From contig JAJOZX010017304.1 of NCBI GenBank assembly GCA_023014485.1, positions 1-64,000 on the forward strand: 64,000 nt of DNA, written 5' to 3'. Shown here piece after piece: positions 22,604 through 36,900 of this stretch. The translations under genes and the position numbers were made by a program. Every line of letters starts with the position of its first letter. Positions within the stretch are counted from its first letter, which is position 1. This DNA comes from Bathynomus jamesi. Its lineage: Eukaryota; Arthropoda; Malacostraca; Isopoda; Cirolanidae. Under the pieces are notes generated by a model. It was not told the origin of the DNA. It worked only from the letters and a program-made list of their open reading frames with translations, and made no database searches.

Positions 22604-25600
22604 GTTTTGTGATATCCAATGATTTTAGCATAAGGTTTGTATATATAGTATATATAGTGTGCATACATGCGTTTTTATTGACTGTTGTAGGTACAATCGA
22701 ATTACGTAGTGGATGATGTATAGACCTGTGGTCAAATGTGTATTTGTGTGTATTAGGTACAAAGTGTGTATCTTATAATTTCGAGAGACAGATTAGCTGA
22801 GAGGATTGTTAAATTAACTGAATAAATGCATGAGCGAGAATTTATATATAGTAAGCAATAATTATGATGTATTATAATGATGATGTTTGCATACGAGTTT
22901 TAATGCAAAAGTGACTGGAGGGAATATGTGTCAAAAGTAATAAAATTCAATTAGGATTATAGATTTTACATAATCAGTTACACTTATAAGGTAATTAAAA
23001 AACGAACTTAGAGGACCTTACAATTAATGAAAGTAAATCTAGCGGTATTAAAAATTAAATTTTGAAGATGGAATTAAATTCGACTAGTAACATTCCTAGC
23101 TATATATGAACTATATAACCATTAACATTGACCAGAAGTATCGGTACGATAATTGAATTAAAAAAAAAATTAAGAATACAAATTAAAAATATAAATCAAT
23201 TATGCATTTTAATGAGCTAAACATAATTTTATAATACTCTTAAAAATAAAAGTAAATCGAACCTTAGATGAGTTTCGGCCAAGAATAAAAAAGTTATTGA
23301 AATGGAAGGAAAGCATTTCGAACAAACTTTTCTTTTAATAATCTCAGGTAAATTTTACATTAAAAATTATTTTTATATAATAAAAAAAATATTAAAAAGG
23401 TTTAATAATTTTTGCATGTTAAGTAGAAAAATCATACTCTTTCGTTGAATGTTGATAGAATTTGAATTATTTGATATTTTGACATACAATTAATTAAATT
23501 CGACCAACACAATTACTCAGTATTCATTGATAAAAAAAAATATAAAAAATATAAAAATTGAAAATAGAAATCAATTATAAACTATAATGAACTAAACATA
23601 TACTGTAATATAAAAAAACACAACCTAAATTGAGGTTATGTTCCATCGTACCAAAGAGGAATTAACCATGGTTGAACCATTTCTCTGGTTGACACAGTTC
23701 AACTGGGGTTGGGGGTGTTAAAATAAAATAAAATAAAAAGACAAAGTTTGGAGTACTACATTCGGGGAATTGAGTGACTAAGCGGGGGGTATAAGTCTGA
23801 AATTGACAATACGTCTTTCGTGAGCACTTTGCTCTTTTAAAAAAAGATTGCTTGTCACACTACTTAGAACAAAAATTAAAAGAGTTCAACAAACGGAGGG
23901 ACGGCATGTTCCTCATATACATTACAATAATTACCAAAATCGTTACAACCTTTCTAAAAACGGTTTTGTTAAATAATAAAATACATAACTATATATTTAT
24001 ATACGCAACAATGGCATGAAAAGAAAAGACAAATCGGTCAATTTCCTTCTCACAAACAAGAAAAAAGGTTAAACTAAAGACGCAACCCGGTCAATTCAGG
24101 TTGAATTAAATTCTCTTTTACAACACAAAAAAAGGTTGAATTAAATTCTTAGATTACATTTTCTTAATAAATTCTCTTAAATTACAAAGAAAAAGTTGAA
24201 TTCAATTGACTGCATTGAAATGACTTGGGACTTAAACTCTAACTTGGAATAAAACTCTCTGACTTGGAATAAAACTCTCTGACTTGGAATAAAACTCTCT
24301 GACTTGAACTCTATCAAGTATTTCTATAAATCTCTGGGCGGTTGTCCGTCTTGGCGCAACCTTCTGACTTGACCTCTTATCAAGTATTCTGAAACTAACG
24401 AACTCTTACAAGTAGTATCTTGAAACTGTAACTTGAACGCTTGTCAAGTATCTTGAAACTTAAACTGTCTAACTTGAACGCTTGTCAAGTATCTTGAAAC
24501 TTAAACTGTCTAACTGGAACGCTTGTCAAGTATCTTGAAACTTAAACTGTCTAACTTGAACGCTTGTCAAGTATCTTGAAACTTAAACTGTCTAACTTGA
24601 ACGCTTGTCAAGTATCTTGAAACTTAAACTGTCTAACTTGAAATTAACTGAAAATGGAAAATGACTGCACTTGATCTCTATCAAGTGGAGACGATTAACC
24701 TCTGTTTTGGTTGACCCTCTTGGTGCAACCGACTTACTTGAAATGCAATCAAGTATCTCTATAACTCTATAAACTCTCTGTAAACTCTCTCTCTTTCTTA
24801 ATTTTGCACGTCAATTCAATTCAATAATTTGAAAAAATTGCAAACAAAAATTTAAAAAATGTAAACAATATTTCACTCTTATGTACATAAAATAAAATTA
24901 TTCTATACTGAATATAACAGTGAAAATAACTCTGAAAATAACTCTTGAAATTAACTCTCTGTGACAATTAACTCTGTGACAATTAACTCTGTGACAATTA
25001 ACTCTGTGACAATTAACTCTGTGTTACATTTAACTTCTGTGAAAATTAGTTTCACTAAAAAAAAGTGTATCACTGGTGTCTGAAGTGTTCACTGTGTTTT
25101 GTGTTAATTCTGGCTCCATACTAAATATTAACTGTTAATAATGCTGACTTTTCAAGTGTTTATAAATTTCTTTAAAAAAACAAACTCTGTACTTAACAAA
25201 ATTTTCTACTGGCAAAATCCTCAGAGACGTGTCCTGAAGACGTCTTGCTGGCTACTTCTTCTTGGATGAAAACTAGGCGTGGAGAACTTGGAGTCGTGAC
25301 ACACCGGTTCAAGGGTGGATGTTACGAACAAAAAGTCGTGACACGCCGGTCAAATGGTTTTATCCTGATGCAGGGTAATTTCTATCCTGGCCAAAGAGTG
25401 GCCTCTTCTTAAAATATTCTTCTTCTTAAAATATTCTTCTTCTTAAAATATTCTTCTTCTTAAAATATTCTTCTTAAAATCTTCTTCTTAAAATCTGTTA
25501 AGATCCTGGTAAAGGGTCGCCAGTTTTGTTAACCCCTCCGTCTATGGCCCTGAGTCGGTTCGGAATCGACGGGGGTTCTAGTTGGGAGGCAGCAACGGAT

Positions 25601-28256
25601 ATTTCTTCTATAACATTCTAATTCTTTTCGGTCGCCTCTTGTTAAACTCTTGGCTACAGACTCGCCAGACTGTTATGCCAATATCTTCTATGGTGCTTGG
25701 GTTGTCTCTTTCTCTCGCTTTATGGGTCGACGATTATTAATTCTTCTCTTGCTATAATACTCTGATACTTTCTCTTGGTACTAAACTTATCGATTTTTCT
25801 TTTATAACTTATCGACTTAACTGACTGAGTTCTTGAAGAGAACAAGGCTCGAAGGAAAAGATAAAAACTTCTTTTACTGTGGTTTACTTCTCAAAATATA
25901 CAGGTAGTGCTCTGAATTTACAGGGGTAGAGGTTCGACCTCTTTCGACCATGGCTCAGGCCGGAATCTAAAAAAAACTAAGGAGGCAAGGGGCCTCTGCC
26001 CCCTCCTCGCAGCGAGGCTGCTAACAAGGGAGGCGTAATGAAGTGCCGTAATGAAGTACCGCAATGAAGTGACTTAATGAAGTGCCGTAATTTTACAAAT
26101 ACATGTATAATATAAACCTAAATGTTTGGGGGAAGACAGTTGAAGGTTAAGTTCCCCCCTTTTAAACACATGATCAGATGTTTGAAAAATTCCAAATAAA
26201 ATAATAAAAAAATAAAAATAACAAAAACTAATTTGTATTTTTCGCCGTCTACATTTATAAAGGCGATATCATTTCGTAATAGTACACATAAGTACAAATT
26301 AAGTACACGACTGAGTACGTATTAATTTTGGTTCATTACAATTAAGATTACAATTATGGATTACTTCACATTCGCTTATGATTGTCCATTACAGTTCTAT
26401 TAAAGTACATTCTTACATTATAAATTAAATCATTACATTTAATTACAGTTTCATTGAAGTACATTACGTCGTTTACAATTCTTACAGTGTTTTTATATAT
26501 TTATATATGGTTATAATATATGGTTATTATATATGGTTATTAGTACAACACAAGTACATGAGCACATACGAGATAATTTATTTACGAAATAATATGTTAT
26601 AATATGTTATAAATTTGAAATCAGAGGGACAGGAGGTTTTCACGTTTTCAGATGTTTGATTTATGCTGATTTGCGAATTGCGTACACTTGCATAAGCGTT
26701 TATGAATATCTTGCGAGGGGTGAACGCACTTGAAAACAAATAATAAAAAAAACAATACGAGAACGTATTTGAGCGTTTTCGAACGAATGCCTAAAGTTTT
26801 GCATTTCACGAGCAAAAATGAATATTTAATAAAATTGACATACGATAATGGTCAAGATAAGATATGGACGTATGGGGGCGGGGGATATGGTCGAATAATA
26901 GTTATATTTATACATAACATATAAATAATGACTTCTATAGAGTGTACAGTTTTTATTATGATGATAAAGAATTTTCATACATTGCATACTAGAGATATAA
27001 TGAAGGGAAATTAATGACGGGAAAATGTGACGTATGGATGAATATGGTTGAATAATAATATTTATACTACAGAACACCACAACATTATTACTAAAGAATT
27101 TACCATACATTGAATACGGAAGATGTCCAAATACTAAGAACGTGATTCAGTGTACAAAGTATGGGAAACGTAAAGAGAATAAAGTTATTTTATGACGTCC
27201 TAGTGTATAAGTCATTATTAGAAAAGATGAATTAGAAAAATACAGTAATGAATAAAGAAGTACAAATCGAAATTCTATCCAAAACTCGCTTAGGCGATTT
27301 TGGTTTCTTATGTAAAAATGAACATTCAAACATAAAAACTATACGAACATAAGTACTGCATGAAGACAATGAATCCATATAATGATGGTGTAGGAATTGT
27401 TCATTGTTCAATTTTTACAGTGCTCCCCCTTTTTTTTTTTAAATAAAAATTCTATCCAAAACTCGCTTAGGCGATTTTGGTTTCTTATGTAAAAATGAAC
27501 ATTCAAACATAAAAACTATACGAACATAAGTACTGCATGAAGACAATGAATCCATATAATGATGGTGTAGGAATTGTTCATTGTTCAATTTTTACAGTGC
27601 TCCCCCTTTTTTTTTTAAATAATATTAACACCATAATATAATACAATTGAGAAAATAACATCGTAACTAATTCAAGTTAGATGACGAATTTTTCTTTTTA
27701 CAATACAAATTTTATACAGAACGAGTTCGGGTGGTTGAGTACAATGCAGAGTATCAAATCTTTAAAATGACACTTGCTTACAAAATATAAAAAAATCAAA
27801 GATTAATACTTTAATTTATGCCAACAGAATAATAGGATTAATACATTAATTTAGACAAACAATTAAGTTAGACAAAGAATGATATTGTAAAATTTTTTAG
27901 CAAAATTTTATTTTTTTCTGTGGGGAAAATTACATTCATAATGAATAGGTAAAAGGGAAAAATATAAATTTTAAAGTTCATGGATTTTTCAAGGCTTCCA
28001 TGATAGTACAATTGATAAACTAATTTTTATTGACTATTGCAGGTAAAAATAGAATTACGTAATGGATGATGTATAGACCTGTGGTCTAGTGTGTATTTTT
28101 GTGTACTAGGTACAAAGTGTGTATCTTACAATTTCGAGGGACAGATTAGTTGAGAGGATTGTTCAATTAACTGAATAAATGCATGAGCAAGATATATTAG
28201 AAAGCAAAAATGATTAAGACTAAATAGCATAGTTTGCACTTACACGTAATGAAATA
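22604..28256 (+). repeat. Macrosatellite unit 5 (5653 bp)
   Basis: Fifth copy, with three 20-bp and five 41-bp repeats. The dyad block is at 24244-24754 and the TGTTAACC boundary at 25527. A three-base loss near 26912 (TTTATACATAACAT rather than TTTATACTACATAACAT) changes local open frames but has no coding meaning. No gene is seen. Confidence 0.95.
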
Positions 28257-31200
28257 GTTTTGTGATATCCAATGATTTTAGCATAAGGTTTGTATATATA
28301 GTATATATAGTGTGCATACATGCGTTTTTATTGACTGTTGTAGGTACAATCGAATTACGTAGTGGATGATGTATAGACCTGTGGTCAAATGTGTATTTGT
28401 GTGTATTAGGTACAAAGTGTGTATCTTATAATTTCGAGAGACAGATTAGCTGAGAGGATTGTTAAATTAACTGAATAAATGCATGAGCGAGAATTTATAT
28501 ATAGTAAGCAATAATTATGATGTATTATAATGATGATGTTTGCATACGAGTTTTAATGCAAAAGTGACTGGAGGGAATATGTGTCAAAAGTAATAAAATT
28601 CAATTAGGATTATAGATTTTACATAATCAGTTACACTTATAAGGTAATTAAAAAACGAACTTAGAGGACCTTACAATTAATGAAAGTAAATCTAGCGGTA
28701 TTAAAAATTAAATTTTGAAGATGGAATTAAATTCGACTAGTAACATTCCTAGCTATATATGAACTATATAACCATTAACATTGACCAGAAGTATCGGTAC
28801 GATAATTGAATTAAAAAAAAAATTAAGAATACAAATTAAAAATATAAATCAATTATGCATTTTAATGAGCTAAACATAATTTTATAATACTCTTAAAAAT
28901 AAAAGTAAATCGAACCTTAGATGAGTTTCGGCCAAGAATAAAAAAGTTATTGAAATGGAAGGAAAGCATTTCGAACAAACTTTTCTTTTAATAATCTCAG
29001 GTAAATTTTACATTAAAAATTATTTTTATATAATAAAAAAAATATTAAAAAGGTTTAATAATTTTTGCATGTTAAGTAGAAAAATCATACTCTTTCGTTG
29101 AATGTTGATAGAATTTGAATTATTTGATATTTTGACATACAATTAATTAAATTCGACCAACACAATTACTCAGTATTCATTGATAAAAAAAAATATAAAA
29201 AATATAAAAATTGAAAATAGAAATCAATTATAAACTATAATGAACTAAACATATACTGTAATATAAAAAAACACAACCTAAATTGAGGTTATGTTCCATC
29301 GTACCAAAGAGGAATTAACCATGGTTGAACCATTTCTCTGGTTGACACAGTTCAACTGGGGTTGGGGGTGTTAAAATAAAATAAAATAAAAGACAAAGTT
29401 TGGAGTACTACATTCGGGGGAATTGAGTGACTAAGCGGGGGTATAAGTCTGAAATTGACAATACGTCTTTCGTGAGCACTTTGCTCTTTTAAAAAAAGAT
29501 TGCTTGTCACACTACTTAGAAAAAAATTAAAAGAGTTCAACAAACGGAGGGACGGCATGTTCCTCATATACATTACAATAATTACCAAAATCGTTACAAC
29601 CTTTCTAAAAACGGTTTTGTTAAATAATAAAATACATAACTATAATTTATATACGCAACAATGGCATGAAAAGAAAAGACAAATCGGTCAATTTCCTTCT
29701 CACAAACAAGAAAAAAGGTTAAACTAAAGACGCAACCCGGTCAATTCAGGTTGAATTAAATTCTCTTTTACAACACAAAAAAAGGTTGAATTAAATTCTT
29801 AGATTACATTTTCTTAATTAAATTCTCTTAAATTACAAAGAAAAAGTTGAATTCAATTGACTGCATTGAAATGACTTGGGACTTAAACTCTAACTTGGAA
29901 TAAAACTCTCTGACTTGGAATAAAACTCTCTGACTTGGAATAAAACTCTCTGACTTGAACTCTATCAAGTATTTCTATAAATCTCTGGGGCGGTTGTCCG
30001 TCTTGGCGCAACCTTCTGACTTGACCTCTTATCAAGTATTCTGAAACTAACGAACTCTTATCAAGTAGTATCTTGAAACTGTAACTTGAACGCTTGTCAA
30101 GTATCTTGAAACTGTCTAACTTGAACGCTTGTCAAGTATCTTGAAACTTAAACTGTCTAACTGGAACGCTTGTCAAGTATCTTGAAACTTAAACTGTCTA
30201 ACTTGAACGCTTGTCAAGTATCTTGAAACTTAAACTGTCTAACTTGAACGCTTGTCAAGTATCTTGAAACTTAAACTGTCTAACTTGAAATTAACTGAAA
30301 ATGGAAAATGACTGCACTTGATCTCTATCAAGTGGAGACGATTAACCTCTGTTTTGGTTGACCCTCTTGGTGCAACCGACTTACTTGAAATGCAATCAAG
30401 TATCTCTATAACTCTATAAACTATCTGTAAACTCTCTCTCTTTCTTAATTTTGCACGTCAATTCAATTCAATAATTTGAAAAAATTGCAAACAAAAATTT
30501 AAAAAATGTAAACAATATTTCACTCTTATGTACATAAAATAAAATTATTCTATACTGAATATAACAGTGAAAATAACTCTGAAAATAACTCTTGAAATTA
30601 ACTCTCTGTGACAATTAACTCTCTGTGACAATTAACTCTGTGACAATTAACTCTGTGACAATTAACTCTGTGTTACATTTAACTTCTGTGAAAATTAGTT
30701 TCACTAAAAAAAAGTGTATCACTGGTGTCTGAAGTGTTCACTGTGTTTTGTGTTAATTCTGGCTCCATACAAATATTAACTGTTAATAATGCTGACTTTT
30801 CAAGTGTTTATAAATTTCTTTAAAAAAACAAACTGTACTTAACAAAATTTTCTACTGGCAAAATCCTCAGAGACGTGTCCTGAAGACGTCTTGCTGGCTA
30901 CTTCTTCTTGGATGAAAACTAGGCGTGGAGAACTTGGAGTCGTGACACACCGGTTCAAGGGTGGATGTTACGAACAAAAAGTCGTGACACGCCGGTCAAA
31001 TGGTTTTATCCTGATGCAGGGTAATTTCTATCCTGGCCAAAGAGTGGCCTCTTCTTAAAATATTCTTCTTCTTAAATATTCTTCTTCTTAAAATATTCTT
31101 CTTCTTAAAATATTCTTCTTAAAATCTTCTTCTTAAAATCTGTTAAGATCCTGGTAAAGGGTCGCCAGTTTTGTTAACCCCTCCGTCTATGGCCCTGAGT

Positions 31201-33900
31201 CGGTTCGGAATCGACGGGGGTTCTAGTTGGGAGGCAGCAACGGATATTTCTTCTATAACATTCTAATTCTTTTCGGTCGCCTCTTGTTAAACTCTTGGCT
31301 ACAGACTCGCCAGACTGTTATGCCAATATCTTCTATGGTGCTTGGGTTGTCTCTTTCTCTCGCTTTATGGGTCGACGATTATTAATTCTTCTCTTGCTAT
31401 AATACTCTGATACTTTCTCTTGGTACTAAACTTATCGATTTTCTTTTATAACTTATCGACTTAACTGACTGAGTTCTTGAAGAGAACAAGGCTCGAAGGA
31501 AAAGATAAAAACTTCTTTTACTGTGGTTTACTTCTCAAAATATACAGGTAGTGCTCTGAATTTACAGGGGTAGAGGTTCGACCTCTTTCGACCATGGCTC
31601 AGGCCGGAATCTAAAAAAAACTAAGGAGGCAAGGGGCCTCTGCCCCCTCCTCGCAGCGAGGCTGCTAACAAGGGAGGCGTAATGAAGTGCCGTAATGAAG
31701 TACCGCAATGAAGTGACTTAATGAAGTGCCGTAATTTTACAAATACATGTATAATATAAACCTAAATGTTTGGGGGAAGACAGTTGAAGGTTAAGTTCCC
31801 CCCTTTTAAACACATGATCAGATGTTTGAAAAATTCCAAATAAAAATAATAAAAAAAATAAAAATAACAAAAACTAATTTGTATTTTTCGCCGTCTACAT
31901 TTATAAAGGCGATATCATTTCGTAATAGTACACATAAGTACAAATTAAGTACACGACTGAGTACGTATTAATTTTGGTTCATTACAATTAAGATTACAAT
32001 TATGGATTACTTCACATTCGCTTATGATTGTCCATTACAGTTCTATTAAAGTACATTCTTACATTATAAATTAAATCATTACTTTAATTACAGTTTCATT
32101 GAAGTACATTACGTCGTTTACAATTCTTACAGTGTTTTTATATTTTATATATGGTTATAATATATGGTTATTATATATGGTTATTAGTACAACACAAGTA
32201 CATGAGCACATACGAGATAATTTATTTACGAAATAATATGTTATAATATGTTATAAATTTGAAATCAGAGGGACAGGAGGTTTTCACGTTTTCAGATGTT
32301 TGATTTATGCTGATTTGCGAATTGCGTACACTTGCATAAGCGTTTATGAATATCTTGCGAGGGGTGAACGCACTTGAAAACAAATAATAAAAAAAACAAT
32401 ACGAGAACGTATTTGAGCGTTTTCGAACGAATGCCTAAAGTTTTGCATTTCACGAGCAAAAATGAATATTTAATAAAATTGACATACGATAATGGTCAAG
32501 ATAAGATATGGACGTATGGGGGCGGGGATATGGTCGAATAATAGTTATATTTATACTACATAACATATAAATAATGACTTCTATAGAGTGTACAGTTTTT
32601 ATTATGATGATAAAGAATTTTCATACATTGCATACTAGAGATATAATGAAGGGAAATTAATGACGGGAAAATGTGACGTATGGATGAATATGGTTGAATA
32701 ATAATATTTATACTACAGAACACCACAACATTATTACTAAAGAATTTACCATACATTGAATACGGAAGATGTCCAAATACTAAGAACGTGATTCAGTGTA
32801 CAAAGTATGGGAAACGTAAAGAGAATAAAGTTATTTTATGACGTCCTAGTGTATAAGTCATTATTAGAAAAGATGAATTAGAAAAATACAGTAATGAATA
32901 AAGAAGTACAAATCGAAATTCTATCCAAAACTCGCTTAGGCGATTTTGGTTTCTTATGTAAAAATGAACATTCAAACATAAAAACTATACGAACATAAGT
33001 ACTGCATGAAGACAATGAATCCATATAATGATGGTGTAGGAATTGTTCATTGTTCAATTTTTACAGTGCTCCCCCTTTTTTTTTTAAATAAAAATTCTAT
33101 CCAAAACTCGCTTAGGCGATTTTGGTTTCTTATGTAAAAATGAACATTCAAACATAAAAACTATACGAACATAAGTACTGCATGAAGACAATGAATCCAT
33201 ATAATGATGGTGTAGGAATTGTTCATTGTTCAATTTTTACAGTGCTCCCCCTTTTTTTTTTAAATAATATTAACACCATAATATAATACAATTGAGAAAA
33301 TAACATCGTAACTAATTCAAGTTAGATGACGAATTTTTCTTTTTACAATACAAATTTTATACAGAACGAGTTCGGGTGGTTGAGTACAATGCAGAGTATC
33401 AAATCTTTAAAATGACACTTGCTTACAAAATATAAAAAAAATCAAGATTAATACTTTAATTTATGCCAACAGAATAATAGGATTAATACATTAATTTAGA
33501 CAAACAATTAAGTTAGACAAAGAATGATATTGTAAAATTTTTTAGCAAAATTTTATTTTTTTCTGTGGGGAAAATTACATTCATAATGAATAGGTAAAAG
33601 GGAAAAATATAAATTTTAAAGTTCATGGATTTTCAAGGCTTCCATGATAGTACAATTGATAAACTAATTTTTATTGACTATTGCAGGTAAAAATAGAATT
33701 ACGTAATGGATGATGTATAGACCTGTGGTCTAGTGTGTATTTTTGTGTACTAGGTACAAAGTGTGTATCTTACAATTTCGAGGGACAGATTAGTTGAGAG
33801 GATTGTTCAATTAACTGAATAAATGCATGAGCAAGATATATTAGAAAGCAAAAATGATTAAGACTAAATAGCATAGTTTGCACTTACACGTAATGAAATA
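28257..33900 (+). repeat. Macrosatellite unit 6 (5644 bp)
   Basis: Sixth copy, with three 20-bp and five 41-bp repeats. The first 41-bp repeat lacks the TTAA stretch near 30112, a 5-6 base loss. The dyad block is at 29895-30401 and the TGTTAACC boundary at 31172. No gene is seen. Confidence 0.95.
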
Positions 33901-36900
33901 GTTTTGTGATATCCAATGATTTTAGCATAAGGTTTGTATATATAGTATATATAGTGTGCATACATGCGTTTTTATTGACTGTTGTAGGTACAATCGAATT
34001 ACGTAGTGGATGATGTATAGACCTGTGGTCAAATGTGTATTTGTGTGTATTAGGTACAAAGTGTGTATCTTATAATTTCGAGAGACAGATTAGCTGAGAG
34101 GATTGTTAAATTAACTGAATAAATGCATGAGCGAGAATTTATATATAGTAAGCAATAATTATGATGTATTATAATGATGATGTTTGCATACGAGTTTTAA
34201 TGCAAAAGTGACTGGAGGGAATATGTGTCAAAAGTAATAAAATTCAATTAGGATTATAGATTTTACATAATCAGTTACACTTATAAGGTAATTAAAAAAC
34301 GAACTTAGAGGACCTTACAATTAATGAAAGTAAATCTAGCGGTATTAAAAATTAAATTTTGAAGATGGAATTAAATTCGACTAGTAACATTCCTAGCTAT
34401 ATATGAACTATATAACCATTAACATTGACCAGAAGTATCGGTACGATAATTGAATTAAAAAAAAAATTAAGAATACAAATTAAAAATATAAATCAATTAT
34501 GCATTTTAATGAGCTAAACATAATTTTATAATACTCTTAAAAATAAAAGTAAATCGAACCTTAGATGAGTTTCGGCCAAGAATAAAAAAGTTATTGAAAT
34601 GGAAGGAAAGCATTTCGAACAAACTTTTCTTTTAATAATCTCAGGTAAATTTTACATTAAAAATTATTTTTATATAATAAAAAAAATATTAAAAAGGTTT
34701 AATAATTTTTGCATGTTAAGTAGAAAAATCATACTCTTTCGTTGAATGTTGATAGAATTTGAATTATTTGATATTTTGACATACAATTAATTAAATTCGA
34801 CCAACACAATTACTCAGTATTCATTGATAAAAAAAATATAAAAAATATAAAAATTGAAAATAGAAATCAATTATAAACTATAATGAACTAAACATATACT
34901 GTAATATAAAAAAACACAACCTAAATTGAGGTTATGTTCCATCGTACCAAAGAGGAATTAACCATGGTTGAACCATTTCTCTGGTTGACACAGTTCAACT
35001 GGGGTTGGGGGTGTTAAAATAAAATAAAATAAAAAGACAAAGTTTGGAGTACTACATTCGGGGGAATTGAGTGACTAAGCGGGGGGTATAAGTCTGAAAT
35101 TGACAATACGTCTTTCGTGAGCACTTTGCTCTTTTAAAAAAAGATTGCTTGTCACACTACTTAGAACAAAAATTAAAAGAGTTCAACAAACGGAGGGACG
35201 GCATGTTCCTCATATACATTACAATAATTACCAAAATCGTTACAACCTTTCTAAAAACGGTTTTGTTAAATAATAAAATACATAACTATATATTTATATA
35301 CGCAACAATGGCATGAAAAGAAAAGACAAATCGGTCAATTTCCTTCTCACAAACAAGAAAAAAGGTTAAACTAAAGACGCAACCCGGTCAATTCAGGTTG
35401 AATTAAATTCTCTTTTACAACACAAAAAAAGGTTGAATTAAATTCTTAGATTACATTTTTTAAGTTAAATTCTCTTAAATTACAAAGAAAAAGTTGAATT
35501 CAATTGACTGCATTGAAATGACTTGGGACTTAAACTCTAACTTGGAATAAAACTCTCTGACTTGGAATAAAATCTCTGACTTGGAATAAACTCTCTGACT
35601 TGGAATAAAACTCTCTGACTTGGAATAAAACTCTCTGACTTGAACTCTATCAAGTATTTCTATAAATCTCTGGGGCGGTTGTCCGTCTTGGCGCAACCTT
35701 CTGACTTGACCTCTTATCAAGTATTCTGAAACTAACTTGAACTCTTATCAAGTAGTATCTTGAAACTGTAACTTGAACGCTTGTCAAGTATCTTGAAACT
35801 TAAACTGTCTAACTTGAACGCTTGTCAAGTATCTTGAAACTTAAACTGTCTAACTGAACGCTTGTCAAGTATCTTGAAACTTAAACTGTCTAACTTGAAC
35901 GCTTGTCAAGTATCTTGAAACTTAAACTGTCTAACTTGATCTTAAACTGAAAATGGAAAATGACTGCACTTGATCTCTATCAAGTGGAGACGATTAACCT
36001 CTGTTTTGGTTGACCCTCTTGGTGCAACCGACTTACTTGAAATGCAATCAAGTATCTCTATAACTCTATAAACTCTCTGTAAACTCTCTCTCTTTCTTAA
36101 TTTTGCACGTCAATTCAATTCAATAATTTGAAAAAATTGCAAACAAAAATTTAAAAAATGTAAACAATATTTCACTCTTATGTACATAAAATAAAATTAT
36201 TCTATACTGAATATAACAGTGAAAATAACTCTGAAAATAACTCTTGAAATTAACTCTCTGTGACAATTAACTCTCTGTGACAATTAACTCTGTGACAATT
36301 AACTCTGTGACAATTAACTCTGTGTTACATTTAACTTCTGTGAAAATTAGTTTCACTAAAAAAAAGTGTATCACTGGTGTCTGAAGTGTTCACTGTGTTT
36401 TGTGTTAATTCTGGCTCCATACCAAATATTAACTGTTAATAATGCTGACTTTTCAAGTGTTTATAAATTTCTTTAAAAAAACAAACTGTACTTAACAAAA
36501 TTTTCTACTGGCAAAATCCTCAGAGACGTGTCCTGAAGACGTCTTGCTGGCTACTTCTTCTTGGATGAAAACTAGGCGTGGAGAACTTGGAGTCGTGACA
36601 CACCGGTTCAAGGGTGGATGTTACGAACAAAAAGTCGTGACACGCCGGTCAAATGGTTTTATCCTGATGCAGGGTAATTTCTATCCTGGCCAAAGAGTGG
36701 CCTCTTCTTAAAATATTCTTCTTCTTAAAATATTCTTCTTCTTAAAATATTCTTCTTAAAATCTTCTTCTTAAAATCTGTTAAGATCCTGGTAAAGGGTC
36801 GCCAGTTTTGTTAACCCCTCCGTCTATGGCCCTGAGTCGGTTCGGAATCGACGGGGGTTCTAGTTGGGAGGCAGCAACGGATATTTCTTCTATAACATTC